A DNA stretch of 64,000 nucleotides from positions 28,664,917-28,728,916 of the forward strand of contig NC_054709.1 in the NCBI RefSeq assembly GCF_016097555.1, in the 5' to 3' direction. This DNA is from Gigantopelta aegis (taxonomy: Eukaryota; Mollusca; Gastropoda; Neomphalida; Peltospiridae). A program made the translations under genes and the position numbers. The notes under the pieces were generated by a model. The model worked only from the letters and a program-made list of their open reading frames with translations, was not told where the DNA came from and did not search any database. Below are positions 57,901 to 64,000 of this stretch, piece by piece (the first letter of the stretch is position 1; each line of letters begins with the position of its first letter).

Positions 57901-60900
57901 GACACCAGTAAATCAATTCAGTAGATTCTGTCTCCCAATGTAAGGGCTATCCAAATATCATCAGAGGGGTGTTACAGAATGGGGTGGAGGTTGGACTTTT
58001 GTGGGTTACTTTTAGGGGGGGGGGGGGGGGGTAGTTACCCAAATTAATATTCTGCTTGGTTGTGGGACTGTAGAAATAATTATGTTTAATGCAAGTCATC
58101 AAATGAGTTTGTGGGGACCTTAAATGGTTTATCAGACAAATATGATTCAACCCTCCTCCCCTACACCATTACTTTTAGAACAGCCAATCTCTGAACAGCA
58201 ATGAAAGATCAATTTTATTGCAAATGCAGAAAACAAGAGATATGTGATATGGTGAAAACAATTTTCAGTAAGTCATGTGGGATAAATATAAACAGAAAAA
58301 TCAATAATGCTGGTAAAATTAAGCCACAGTGATGGAAAATGAAGGAAATGGCGAGGATCACAGTGAAAGATGGATGGATGGATGGAGAATGGATGGATGG
58401 ATGGATGGATGGATGGATGGAGAATGAATGGATGGAGAATGAATAGATGGATGGATGGATGGATGTAAGAATGAATGGATGGATGGATGGATGGATGGAT
58501 GGATGGATGGATGGACGGACGGATAGATGGAAGAATGGGTGGATGGGTGGATGGATGCATGGATGGATGTACAGCGATGGATGGATGGATGCAGGAATGG
58601 ATGGGGTGGATGCATGAAATGGGATGCATGGATGGAAGAAAGGAAGAATGGGTGGATGGTGGATGGATGAATAGATGGACGAATGGATGGATGGATGGAT
58701 GGATGGATGGATGGATGGATGGATGGATGGATAATGAATGGATAATGAATAGATGGATGAATAGATGGATGGATGGATACATGGATGGATGGATGGATGG
58801 AGAATAAAATAGATGGATGGATGGATGGATGGATGGAGAATAAATAGATGGATGGATGGATGGATGGATGGATGGAGAATAAATAGATGGATGGATGGAT
58901 GGATGGGTGGATGGGTGTGTGGTTGAGGCTTGTGTGTGTATGTGTGTGTGTATGTGGGTGTGTGGGTGGATGGATGGATGTACATTGATGGATGGATGGA
59001 TGGATGGATGGATGGATGGATGGATGGATGGATGGACATTGATGGATGGATGGATGTACATTGATGGATGGATGGATGGATGGATGCAGGAATGGATGGG
59101 GTGGATGTATGAGATGGGATGCATGGATGGAGGGATGGATGGAAGGAAGGAAGACTGGGTGGGTGGGATAAATGGATAGTTGAAAACAGATGAATTAAGA
59201 GAACGGGACCCACTTTATAGAGTACGTATCTGTCTGAACCGTGTGCGATATAATAAATAAATAAAGTAAAACTGTAACTCACGCTAAAAAGACGTATCTG
59301 TCTGAACCGTGTGCGATATAATAAATAAATAAATAAAGTAAAACTGTAACTCACGCTAACTGAGAGAACGGGACCAACTTTGTAGAGTACGTATCTGTCT
59401 GAACCGTGTGCGATATCCTCGAGAGTCTGACCTGCGGGAAGCTTGAACTTTAGCTGATCAACCATGAAAAACGCAAACTTCTTCATCCGACTCGGTGACC
59501 CACCAAAACACACAAACTGTAAATAGAAACATTTCGTCACAATTTGTGAACAGCTGCCTGTAAATGTTTCGAAGATGAAACTAGCCAACAACAATTGGAT
59601 TGGAAGAAACAGATTCATGAGATACCCAGGCACTGTCATGTTTGTATTGAACCAGACCTTAACTTTTTTCAGTGATAGCCCACCGGGCTACCAGGTTTTA
59701 AAATCTGGTAGCCCTCAGTAAAAATTGGTAGCCCCACAATTTTAATAAATTTAAAAAAAGAGAGAAAAGGCGAAATCATTTACTTTTATTTAAAGAGGTG
59801 GGGATTTTAAATCTTTAAGCATCTTGTTCCTTGTGGAGTAACTGGATGTGCCAAAAAAATCTAGTATCCCAGCGGACTACTGGGTTTAGACATTTGGTAG
59901 CCCGAGCAACAAATGGGTAGCCAAAACAATCCCAGGCTACCACAGAGGTCGAGCCCTGTATTCATCTTATGATAAAAATGTATGTGTATACAAACCGGCA
60001 TATTATTTCATATTATTATTATATTTCAGGTGTCGGATAGATTATGAAACTATTTGTTCATATCAGAAGATAGAAAATGGCTGAGCTAAAACTTTAGCCA
60101 CTTGCAAATTTTATTAGCCATTTTTTTGTAAAACTTAGCCACTTGCTAATTTGGCTACCGACATCACAAGTGCTTCATGTAAATGTGTTTAAGGTTATAT
60201 AAAAATATTTTTAAAAGTTCAGTTCAATTCAAAGTTCAATTCAATTCAGATTTATTACTTTAAAAATATATGAATTAAAAATGACATGGATATAAAATTA
60301 GCTTTTGCTATATATAAGAGTCTAGTAAGACTGTTACACAGGTAATATACATATACCGAACTTCACAGACGTTGTTTTCGCTTCCTCTTTATTTCACAAG
60401 TTTATTTTGCACAAGAATATATACCATGAGACCACATAGCGGTCGAGTGGTATGTTGTTGAGCAAAATAAATGAGTCCAGGTGAGTCATTGAGTTCTCAG
60501 TTTATTATATACCTTCTTTTATGCTTTACAAAAACATTTTGTTTAATTTAATGTCATAACAACACTTTCTTAAATCTATGATTAATACTCCTTTCATGGA
60601 TTTACGTAATGTTAAGAATCATACTCTGCTGCGGCAGGATTCTGTAACAATGTAATGTAATTTGTAAATCATGTATGACGTCAGTAACAAAAAGACGCTA
60701 ACTCCAGTAACGATTAAAAGGGAATTCCCCATTTAAAGGTTCCAGTCCAGATCACACATATGTGCGATACACAATAAAATTATCACTGTTTGATAATGTC
60801 TTTATCACTATAGTAAAATTTAATAGGTATGTAATAAAACTCTGTACATCAGATCAGGTAATAGGTTTTAATGTGCACATTCAGGGCAGACTGTTGTAGC

Positions 60901-61681
60901 ACATGTACTCCTGTTACGGGCACAGGTAGCGACTTACGCCAGATCCTCCATCCTGCACGTTTAATAACCGGTAATTAAATAGTCCAGGTGTGTCATTAAA
61001 CATGATGGGGCGGGACGTAGCCTATTGATAATGCGCTCGCTTGATGCACGGTCGGTTTCAGATCAATCCCCGGCAGTGGGCCCATTAGGCTATTTCTCGC
61101 TCCAGCCAGTGCACCACGACTGGTACATCAAAGACTGTGGTATGTGTTATCCTGTCTATGGGATGGTGCATATAAAAGATCCCTTGCTGCTAATCGAAAA
61201 GAGTAGCCCATGAAGTGGTGACAGTGGGTTTCCTCTCAATATCTGTGTGGTCCTTAACAATATGTCCGATGCCAAATAACTGTAAATAAAATGTGTTGAG
61301 CGCATTGTTAAATAAAACATTTCCTTTCTTCATTAAACATGCTTCTCCTCAGCTGTTAGAGCTGGGCTTTGACATTTAATCATGAACAGTATCTAACTCA
61401 GAATCCTTTCTGCGGTCCCATTCTTTTAATGCTTTTCCCACTCCACCCAGTGCTCCACTACTGGTATATATCAAGGACTGTGGTACATACTATCCTGTCT
61501 GTTAGAAACATCCATTGGTGGTGTTAAACAAAACTCAATTTAACTTTTACTTGTAAAGATTACCTTGATATCTCTGAACATGTCCTTGAGGTCATGTGAC
61601 CGTGTTCCCAGGGCGATGTGGTAGAGGACATCCTCGTCCATTTCAGCAATATGCCGATTCTTTATTTCTATTGGTCCATCT
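42803..61681 (-). CDS. UPP1: Uridine phosphorylase, 5' end not found
   Basis: Uridine phosphorylase splits uridine with phosphate to uracil and ribose-1-phosphate in cytosolic pyrimidine salvage. Seven exons on the minus strand: 61681-61564, 59516-59355, 54882-54768, 52111-52041, 50516-50378, 46622-46476, 42942-42803. All have AG/GT borders and matching phases; together they give 296 residues (human UPP1 310, UPP2 317). Visible family motifs are FGGSPSRM (phosphate Arg), [18 protein letters not shown] with the SDRY Arg, [49 protein letters not shown] (ribose and uracil contacts) and LDRLEGDQI. The catalytic set looks intact. The N-terminal 15-30 residues must come from an exon right of 61.7 kb. 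UPP1 and UPP2 are not distinguished. Introns are packed with SINEs and tandem arrays. Confidence 0.92.
42982..43163. mobile_element. GTCCGGTTT-family MITE, long copy
   Basis: TAGTGTAACTCCTCTAAACC at the left and the complement of GTTTTGAGAGGTTTCACTA at the right are inverted ends. The inner AGTCTGGTTTTAGAGG motif repeats. Confidence 0.7.
43168..43803 (-). mobile_element. SINE with tail T1 in about 6 tandem copies
   Basis: Units of 93 bp starting AAATGTTTTATTTAACGACA at 43338, 43431, 43524 and 43617, with earlier units at 43168 and a shortened one near 43267. The rest of the SINE follows to 43803. Confidence 0.88.
43804..44689. other. Uridine phosphorylase last intron, plain part
   Basis: AT-rich; nothing recognised. 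Confidence 0.45.
44690..45078 (-). mobile_element. SINE, head C, long form
   Basis: AGTTTGTTTTATTTAACGAC to GATGCCACCGAGGCCGG: a full head C with the CAAAGGCTGTGGTTTGTG-type middle. Confidence 0.86.
45155..45250 (-). repeat. SINE head B fragment
   Basis: TTAGATCCTTTAGACCCAAG, CACCTCAAGTGAGTGCATT, GAGCTGGATCCCA. Confidence 0.7.
45584..45880 (-). mobile_element. SINE, head B, tail T2, running into 77-bp array
   Basis: ATTGATTAATTAATCACTGG to CACTCAACCGACTTAGTTAA. The reversed tRNA-like head is the first array unit. Confidence 0.86.
45841..46455 (+). repeat. 77-78-bp tandem array, 8 copies
   Basis: GCACTCAACCGACTTAGTTA starts at 45841, 45918, 45995, 46072, 46150, 46228, 46305 and 46382. The unit combines the SINE A-box end with CCACCACGAGGGATTGATCT. 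It stops about 20 bases from uridine phosphorylase exon f. Confidence 0.95.
46476..46622 (-). CDS. UPP1: Uridine phosphorylase exon f: [13 protein letters not shown]
   Basis: Encodes [20 protein letters not shown] to [19 protein letters not shown], with the NIEMES motif that contacts nucleoside. Acceptor TCTTTTCAG, donor G|GTATGT. A 77-bp array begins about 20 bases into the next intron. Confidence 0.93.
46812..47119 (-). mobile_element. SINE, head A, tail T2
   Basis: AAGTTTGTTTTGTTTAACGA to GGGCTACATTCCGCCCC: full length. Confidence 0.9.
47130..47275 (-). mobile_element. SINE fragment
   Basis: AATGTCCAACATTTGGTAAT to ACAGCACATACCATGACCTT. Confidence 0.7.
47334..47743 (+). repeat. 102-bp tandem array, 4 copies
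   Basis: ATGTTCAGCCCATATCCTTG at 47334, 47436, 47538 and 47641. The copies are almost identical, differing mainly in a T-run. Not related to the SINEs. Confidence 0.95.
47842..48236 (-). mobile_element. Two adjoining SINEs (T2; head B at right)
   Basis: First, a truncated copy 47842-47975 (TTTCGTTTAACGACACCACT). Then 47998-48236 (TTTGTTTAATGACACCACTG to GAATGGATCCACTGAGGTAG). Confidence 0.82.
48237..48374 (+). mobile_element. SINE 3' part, tail T1: parent of the 82-bp array
   Basis: CCCATGAAGTGGCGACAGCA to GTGTCGTTAAATAAAACATT and (TTTC)n. It faces the preceding SINEs. Confidence 0.85.
48375..50350 (+). repeat. 82-bp tandem array of SINE tail, 24 copies
   Basis: Unit CCATATGTCCGATGCCATAC, ATCTGTCAAATAAAATGTG, TTGAGTGCGTCATTAAATAA, then AACATTTC and (TTTC)n. 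Starts at 48375, 48457, 48539, 48617, 48699, 48789 and on to 50277. Spacing is mostly 82, with 78 (two) and 90 (three) variants. It ends 28 bases from uridine phosphorylase exon e. Confidence 0.96.
50378..50516 (-). CDS. UPP1: Uridine phosphorylase exon e: [11 protein letters not shown]
   Basis: 46 codons from [20 protein letters not shown] to [14 protein letters not shown] plus one base. Acceptor TTTTCAG, donor G|GTAGGC. The intron just after the donor is a 24-copy 82-bp array. Confidence 0.92.
50609..50970 (+). mobile_element. SINE, head C, tail T1, full length
   Basis: ACCGGCCTCAGTGGCGTCGT to TGTCATTAAATAAAACATTT. Core AAATAAAAGATCCCTTGCTG. Confidence 0.9.
51285..51352 (+). repeat. SINE tail fragment with (CATT)n
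   Basis: ACACCCAATAGCCGATAAGT, GGGTGTCGTTAAACAAACAT and CATTCATTCATT. Confidence 0.7.
51353..52040. other. Uridine phosphorylase intron, plain
   Basis: AT-rich. No repeat family seen apart from a GGGCTAGCCCTGG scrap at 51943-51956. Confidence 0.45.
52041..52111 (-). CDS. UPP1: Uridine phosphorylase exon d: [10 protein letters not shown]
   Basis: Two bases complete a Gly codon, then 23 codons [20 protein letters not shown] to MEL. Acceptor AACTGTAG, donor CTA|GTGAGT. It matches LEPGTVVITEQAVD of human UPP1. This is the shortest exon and has the weakest acceptor. Confidence 0.82.
52114..53035 (+). repeat. Decaying tandem array of about 104 bp, about 8 copies
   Basis: GTTATTAGTAGTGCTTTAGA at 52134, 52238, 52344, 52447 and 52556; then increasingly diverged units marked by TATCA..ATAAAT and TTAAAATTAGTTGTT. 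It starts right beside the acceptor of uridine phosphorylase exon d. Confidence 0.8.
53050..53324 (+). mobile_element. SINE, head B, tail T2
   Basis: GGGATCTAGTTCAGTCGTTA to GTGGTGTCATTAAACAAAAC. Confidence 0.87.
53680..54190 (+). repeat. 146-bp tandem array, about 3.5 copies, with ERE palindromes
   Basis: Unit contains CACCATCCCATGTTGTTCCT, GTCCTGTATGCATCTGTATG and AGGTCACAGTGACCTAGTAA. The last motif is at 53780, 53926 and 54071. Confidence 0.9.
54290..54580 (-). repeat. Dispersed GGCTAGT repeat, copy 2
   Basis: Reverse of 1495-1795: CCACAATTAAAAATTCACTA, CTTTAAGTCACCTAAAGAGG, ATTTACTAGCACAACATTGA. Confidence 0.65.
54768..54882 (-). CDS. UPP1: Uridine phosphorylase exon c: HGMGIPSLS
   Basis: Encodes [20 protein letters not shown] and [13 protein letters not shown], with the phosphate-binding RIGTSGG. 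Acceptor TTTTTTTCAG; donor G|GTAAAG leaves phase 1. Confidence 0.92.
54930..55196 (-). mobile_element. SINE, tail T3
   Basis: TTTTGTGCTTATATTCTATT to AATCGTCACCGAGGCCAATG. Just beyond the acceptor of exon c. Confidence 0.84.
55238..55663 (+). mobile_element. SINE, head C, tail T1, with many small indels
   Basis: GCGACCGGCCTCGGTGGCGT to CAGTTAAATAAAACATTTC. It carries many short insertions, unlike other copies. Confidence 0.85.
55664..56400. other. Uridine phosphorylase intron with G-rich part
   Basis: 55850-55935 and 56120-56350 are G-rich on the plus strand. No family recognised. Confidence 0.45.
56401..57790. repeat. Purine-rich tract of about 1.4 kb
   Basis: The plus strand is dominated by G and A (GAGAGAG, GGAGGGAG) with few pyrimidines. 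A direct repeat (GCACAATAGTCAAGGTGATA, AAGGTTGTTCCAAACA) occurs at 56478 and 56825, spacing 347. Long reverse open frames rich in Ser, Leu and Pro are by-products. Confidence 0.85.
57791..58365. other. Uridine phosphorylase intron, plain
   Basis: Includes a G17 run at 58015-58031. Nothing recognised. Confidence 0.45.
58366..59180. repeat. (GGAT)n microsatellite, about 800 bp
   Basis: GGATGGATGGAT with interruptions (AATGAATA, TACATTGATGG, GTGTGTATGTG). It gives a spurious reverse reading frame of His-Pro-Ser-Ile repeats. Confidence 0.96.
59196..59354 (-). repeat. Two partial copies of uridine phosphorylase exon b and donor
   Basis: 59196-59251 copies the coding stretch complementary to AGAGAACGGGACC through GTGTGCGATAT. 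59291-59319 copies ACGTATCTGTCTGAACCGTG to GCGATAT. Between them (TAAA)n and ACTGTAACTCACGCTAA repeat the donor and start of the intron. Confidence 0.9.
59355..59516 (-). CDS. UPP1: Uridine phosphorylase exon b: [11 protein letters not shown]
   Basis: 54 codons from [20 protein letters not shown] to [15 protein letters not shown]. Acceptor TATTTACAG, donor AGC|GTGAGT. Its 3' half is partly copied twice in the following intron (59196-59354). Confidence 0.92.
59680..59960. repeat. GGTAGCC-type dispersed element
   Basis: CGGGCTACCAGGTTTTAAAA, CTGGTAGCCCTCAG, TTGGTAGCCCGAGCAA and CCCAGGCTACCACAGAGG make several inverted pairs. Possibly a MITE. Confidence 0.5.
59961..61009. other. Uridine phosphorylase first found intron, plain
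   Basis: AT-rich; repeated TTAGCCA phrases at 60085-60165, AAGTTCAATTCAATTCA near 60215-60248, a TGACGTCA at 60686. No exon seen. Confidence 0.45.
61010..61325 (+). mobile_element. SINE, head A, tail T1, full length
   Basis: GGGGCGGGACGTAGCCTATT, B-box-like CAGATCAATCCCC, core GCATATAAAAGATCCCTTGC, tail GCATTGTTAAATAAAACATT. The best full reference copy in the window. Confidence 0.92.
61365..61545 (+). mobile_element. Degenerate SINE
   Basis: CTCCACTACTGGTATATATC, CTATCCTGTCTGTTAG, GGTGTTAAACAAAAC. Confidence 0.65.
61564..61681 (-). CDS. UPP1: Uridine phosphorylase exon a (most 5' one found)
   Basis: Encodes [20 protein letters not shown] and [19 protein letters not shown], matching NPNIAKMKEDILYHFNL of human UPP1. 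The acceptor is an AAAG after a T-rich tract; donor AAG|GTAATC. One base at the 5' end belongs to a split codon. Confidence 0.85.
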
Positions 61682-61728
61682 CTTTAAAAAAAGAAAAAAA
61701 AAAGAAATTACATACACACCAATCAAGA

Positions 61729-62213
61729 CAGAGCTAGCTCTGGCACTTGCCAAATTAGCCAATTTTTAATTGGCGAATAAATTTCATATATTATTACCCA
61801 TATGGTTAAAAATATCTTGGTACATATCAAAGTGATACGTCCCACTAGAATGTCAAGTGGAATGTAACACTTTTGACGTCATCAATTGGTACACTACAAC
61901 TTTAGAGGGACGTCAATGAAACGAGATGAGTGACATAAATTAAAATCGATTATGTGTAATAAATAGGATATTAAACTCGCTACCATTTTTTATCATGTTT
62001 ATATCTCTCGTGAAATAATTTTCATTGTCACTCACTAAAGCTCGTGACAATTGCAAATTATTTCACTTGAGACATAAACATGATACGAAATGGAAGCTTG
62101 TTTAATATCCTATAAATAGATGCTATTTTATTAGAAAATAACAAGGTTTTTGCAATTTTTGAATTTTAAAATGTTGATTTGGCAAAGTTTTCTGATCACC
62201 CAGAGCTAGACCT
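61729..62213. repeat. gctagc-family element split by a palindromic insertion
   Basis: Left end AGAGCTAGCTCTGGCACTTG, right end CACCCAGAGCTAGACCTG. The interior is interrupted from about 61800 to 62116. Confidence 0.7.
61962..62116. mobile_element. Palindrome with about 70-bp arms
   Basis: Left arm AGGATATTAAAC, TATCATGTTTAT, GTGAAATAATTTTCATTGTC; the right arm is the complement with scattered changes; loop of about 10 bases. Probably the end of a larger insertion that began near 61800. Confidence 0.7.
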
Positions 62214-64000
62214 GCAAGGTTTAAAGGGACTGTTTCAAAGTTTCAAAATGACCAAAACTCTATCATAACAGTTTTCTACTTAAAGGAGGGGACAATTAAG
62301 CCATTTGGCCTGGTATGCATATTCACATTATTGATTAATATCAACAAGTATAATCGTATAGTTAATCAATAAAACGGTTAAATGTGACGGCTATTATATA
62401 TAACGGTGTCACGGGGATCCTATAATACCCGTAACTGAATAAAACACGATTATCCAAATATCATTCCTAACTATATATCTATTAGATCTCTCTGTAACAG
62501 GCAGTCCAATACCCGCGTGGTCCTAGGTATAAACAGAGATAGATCTTATATAAATATGTGTTATTATAGCACGTTTAGTTCACTAGAAAACACAACAAAA
62601 ACACAATACACTTTGGAATCTGTATTAATACTACGCTGACAAATGTACTGCCGCAGTAGTTAATTAACAACAACAATATAATAACAACCCAGAACTAATC
62701 ACTTAATTAGTTAATCACCAGGTGTCTAGTTTACACAATATTCTAATCACTTCACCGTGACAACACCCACACGTGTGATAATTGAGAAACGCTTCCAGGG
62801 GAGCTTAATTAATAAAGGAATTACAACTCTATTCCTACTTGGTTAATTAACCCTTAACTACTCATTCAGTAACCTTGTAATACAGAATTAATACTGGTAC
62901 CTATCACAATAAAGACCGGCTAAGCTTTATATTTTTAGAACAGTGAAGCCTACAATTTACTTCGTCAGTTACCGGAAACACTGTCTAAATAATATTGGTA
63001 TAATATAGTATTAAAATATTTAAAGTCACATCAATCACATCAAGGTTATACAACAGAGCAGAAATATATATTTACCAGTCCAAACGGACTAACGTTCCCT
63101 GGAAGCCTTCCAATATGTTTCTCCCCGATATCTCTAAATCCTATCTATTTATTACAAATCCGAATATCGCCTGGGGGTACAAGGCGGTACCGAATACTTA
63201 CAAGTGATATTTCCACAGCGACCAAGACGGCATATTTTTCTTAGAAGGCCAGACTTACTGTCGCCTAGTTCGCCAAAAATCACGGTCGTAAAACCACACT
63301 ATCGTAGGTATTACGTAACTACTGGCCACATGGCCTCCGCACCTGGTCTGGGTGTGTATTGGGAACAGCTCGACCACCGTCGCGCGGAGGTATTACGTAA
63401 CAAAGTGCCCACCTAGTCTAAGTGCATATTGGGACTGCACACGGCCCTCTAAAACAATTAATATCGCCACAGGCGAAAAGAAATTAGGAGCATATTCCGT
63501 CACAAACGGGCACAGCCATTTTGTACCATCCCAGTGAATACGCCCTCTGGCGAGCTGGTAGTTACGTAATACCTAACTTCAGAACTGAAGAAACAAAACA
63601 TACCTGTAATAATAGCCATCCCAGTAAGCCAGCAACAATTATATATTATTTTTCAATACAAAATAAACCACCATTGTCAAAGTGTTGAAATAACTGTATT
63701 ATGTTTTGTACATAAATTAACCCACGTACTGAAATAATAATCGGAGTGTTTTCTTGGTTAATTGGTATTTTCTTTCCGTGGTCTGTACCTGTGGTTCCTG
63801 ATTGGCAGGCTGCCCCCAGTTAGCAGGAATAATCATGTTTTTTTATTAACCCTAAAATTACATGTTTTTCATTTGTGAAAGTGTCAGTATGTGTTGGTGG
63901 TCCAGGTATGCATCTTTCCAACACATAAGGCTCTTGTTTGAGTTGACCCTACCTTTAATCTGACCTCAAACAAAAGACCCTTGAAGTTGAAGCCAAAACA
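62214..64000. other. Flank upstream of uridine phosphorylase, unassigned
   Basis: Distinct from the rest: fewer SINE pieces, and a CpG-richer patch at 63150-63560. A phrase TATTACGTAAC occurs at 63310 and 63391, and TTACGTAATACC near 63563. It should contain the missing first exon and promoter of the gene, or these lie beyond the window; I could not identify them. Confidence 0.35.

Noticed and set aside
58215-59639. Long reverse open frame of 474 codons, mostly His-Pro-Ser-Ile
   Set aside because: It fuses real uridine phosphorylase exon b with its duplicated pieces and the translated (GGAT)n microsatellite; only 59355-59516 is coding.
63204-63537. Overlapping plus-strand frames of 60-70 codons
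   Set aside because: They occur in the CpG-richer patch; basic composition without recognisable domain, and the expected gene is on the other strand.
62405-63640. Possible LTR-type fossil starting TGTCACGGGGATCC
   Set aside because: No second repeat, no clear end and no coding region of such an element seen in the window; family cannot be named.

Overview
The window is animal nuclear DNA: AT-rich, intron-rich and crowded with short interspersed repeats. The tRNA-headed SINEs (about 40 full or partial copies, with heads resembling GGGCGGGACGTAGCCTAGTG and tails ending in TCGTTAAATAAAACATTTC or CGTTAAACAAAACAAACTT) and the many small inverted-repeat elements point to a mollusc, most likely a gastropod. 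From memory I associate these SINE modules with deep-sea snails such as Gigantopelta; this is recognition, not a database result.

Three host protein genes are supported. (1) At 1842-5856 (+) lie the last three coding exons of a cyclin T gene, the regulatory subunit of P-TEFb; the cyclin-box exons lie left of the window. (2) At 12324-23675 (+) is a complete SPOP gene (MATH-BTB substrate adaptor of CUL3 ubiquitin ligases), nine coding exons and 373 residues. (3) At 42803-61681 (-) is a uridine phosphorylase gene (pyrimidine salvage), seven exons and 296 residues, lacking only a short N-terminal exon I could not place. The genes share no operon-like link; each is a separate transcription unit.

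Region by region: 1-6.0 kb is the cyclin T 3' half, with a nested SINE and a dispersed repeat in its introns. 6.0-12.3 kb is repeat-rich DNA that must hold the SPOP promoter and a non-coding first exon (not located). 12.3-23.7 kb is SPOP, with twelve SINEs in its introns, all in sense orientation. 23.7-42.4 kb holds the SPOP 3' UTR and then gene-free DNA with paired MITEs, a 1.5-kb Tc1-like DNA transposon (33998-35504; transposase broken by one nonsense codon and a G-tract frameshift) and a 12-copy 115-bp array. 42.8-61.7 kb is the uridine phosphorylase gene, whose introns carry tandem arrays (77, 82, about 104 and 146 bp, GGAT) that repeatedly sit within tens of bases of exons. 61.7-64 kb is an unassigned flank.

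The main points of interest are regional: arrays grown from SINE pieces beside exon edges; a triplicated splice-donor half of a uridine phosphorylase exon; two different palindromic MITEs at exactly the same site in two copies of one host repeat, with 3-bp CWG duplications; a short array carrying three perfect AGGTCACAGTGACCT palindromes; and a SINE tail that forms the polypyrimidine tract of a SPOP acceptor. I see no clearly novel multi-gene system.
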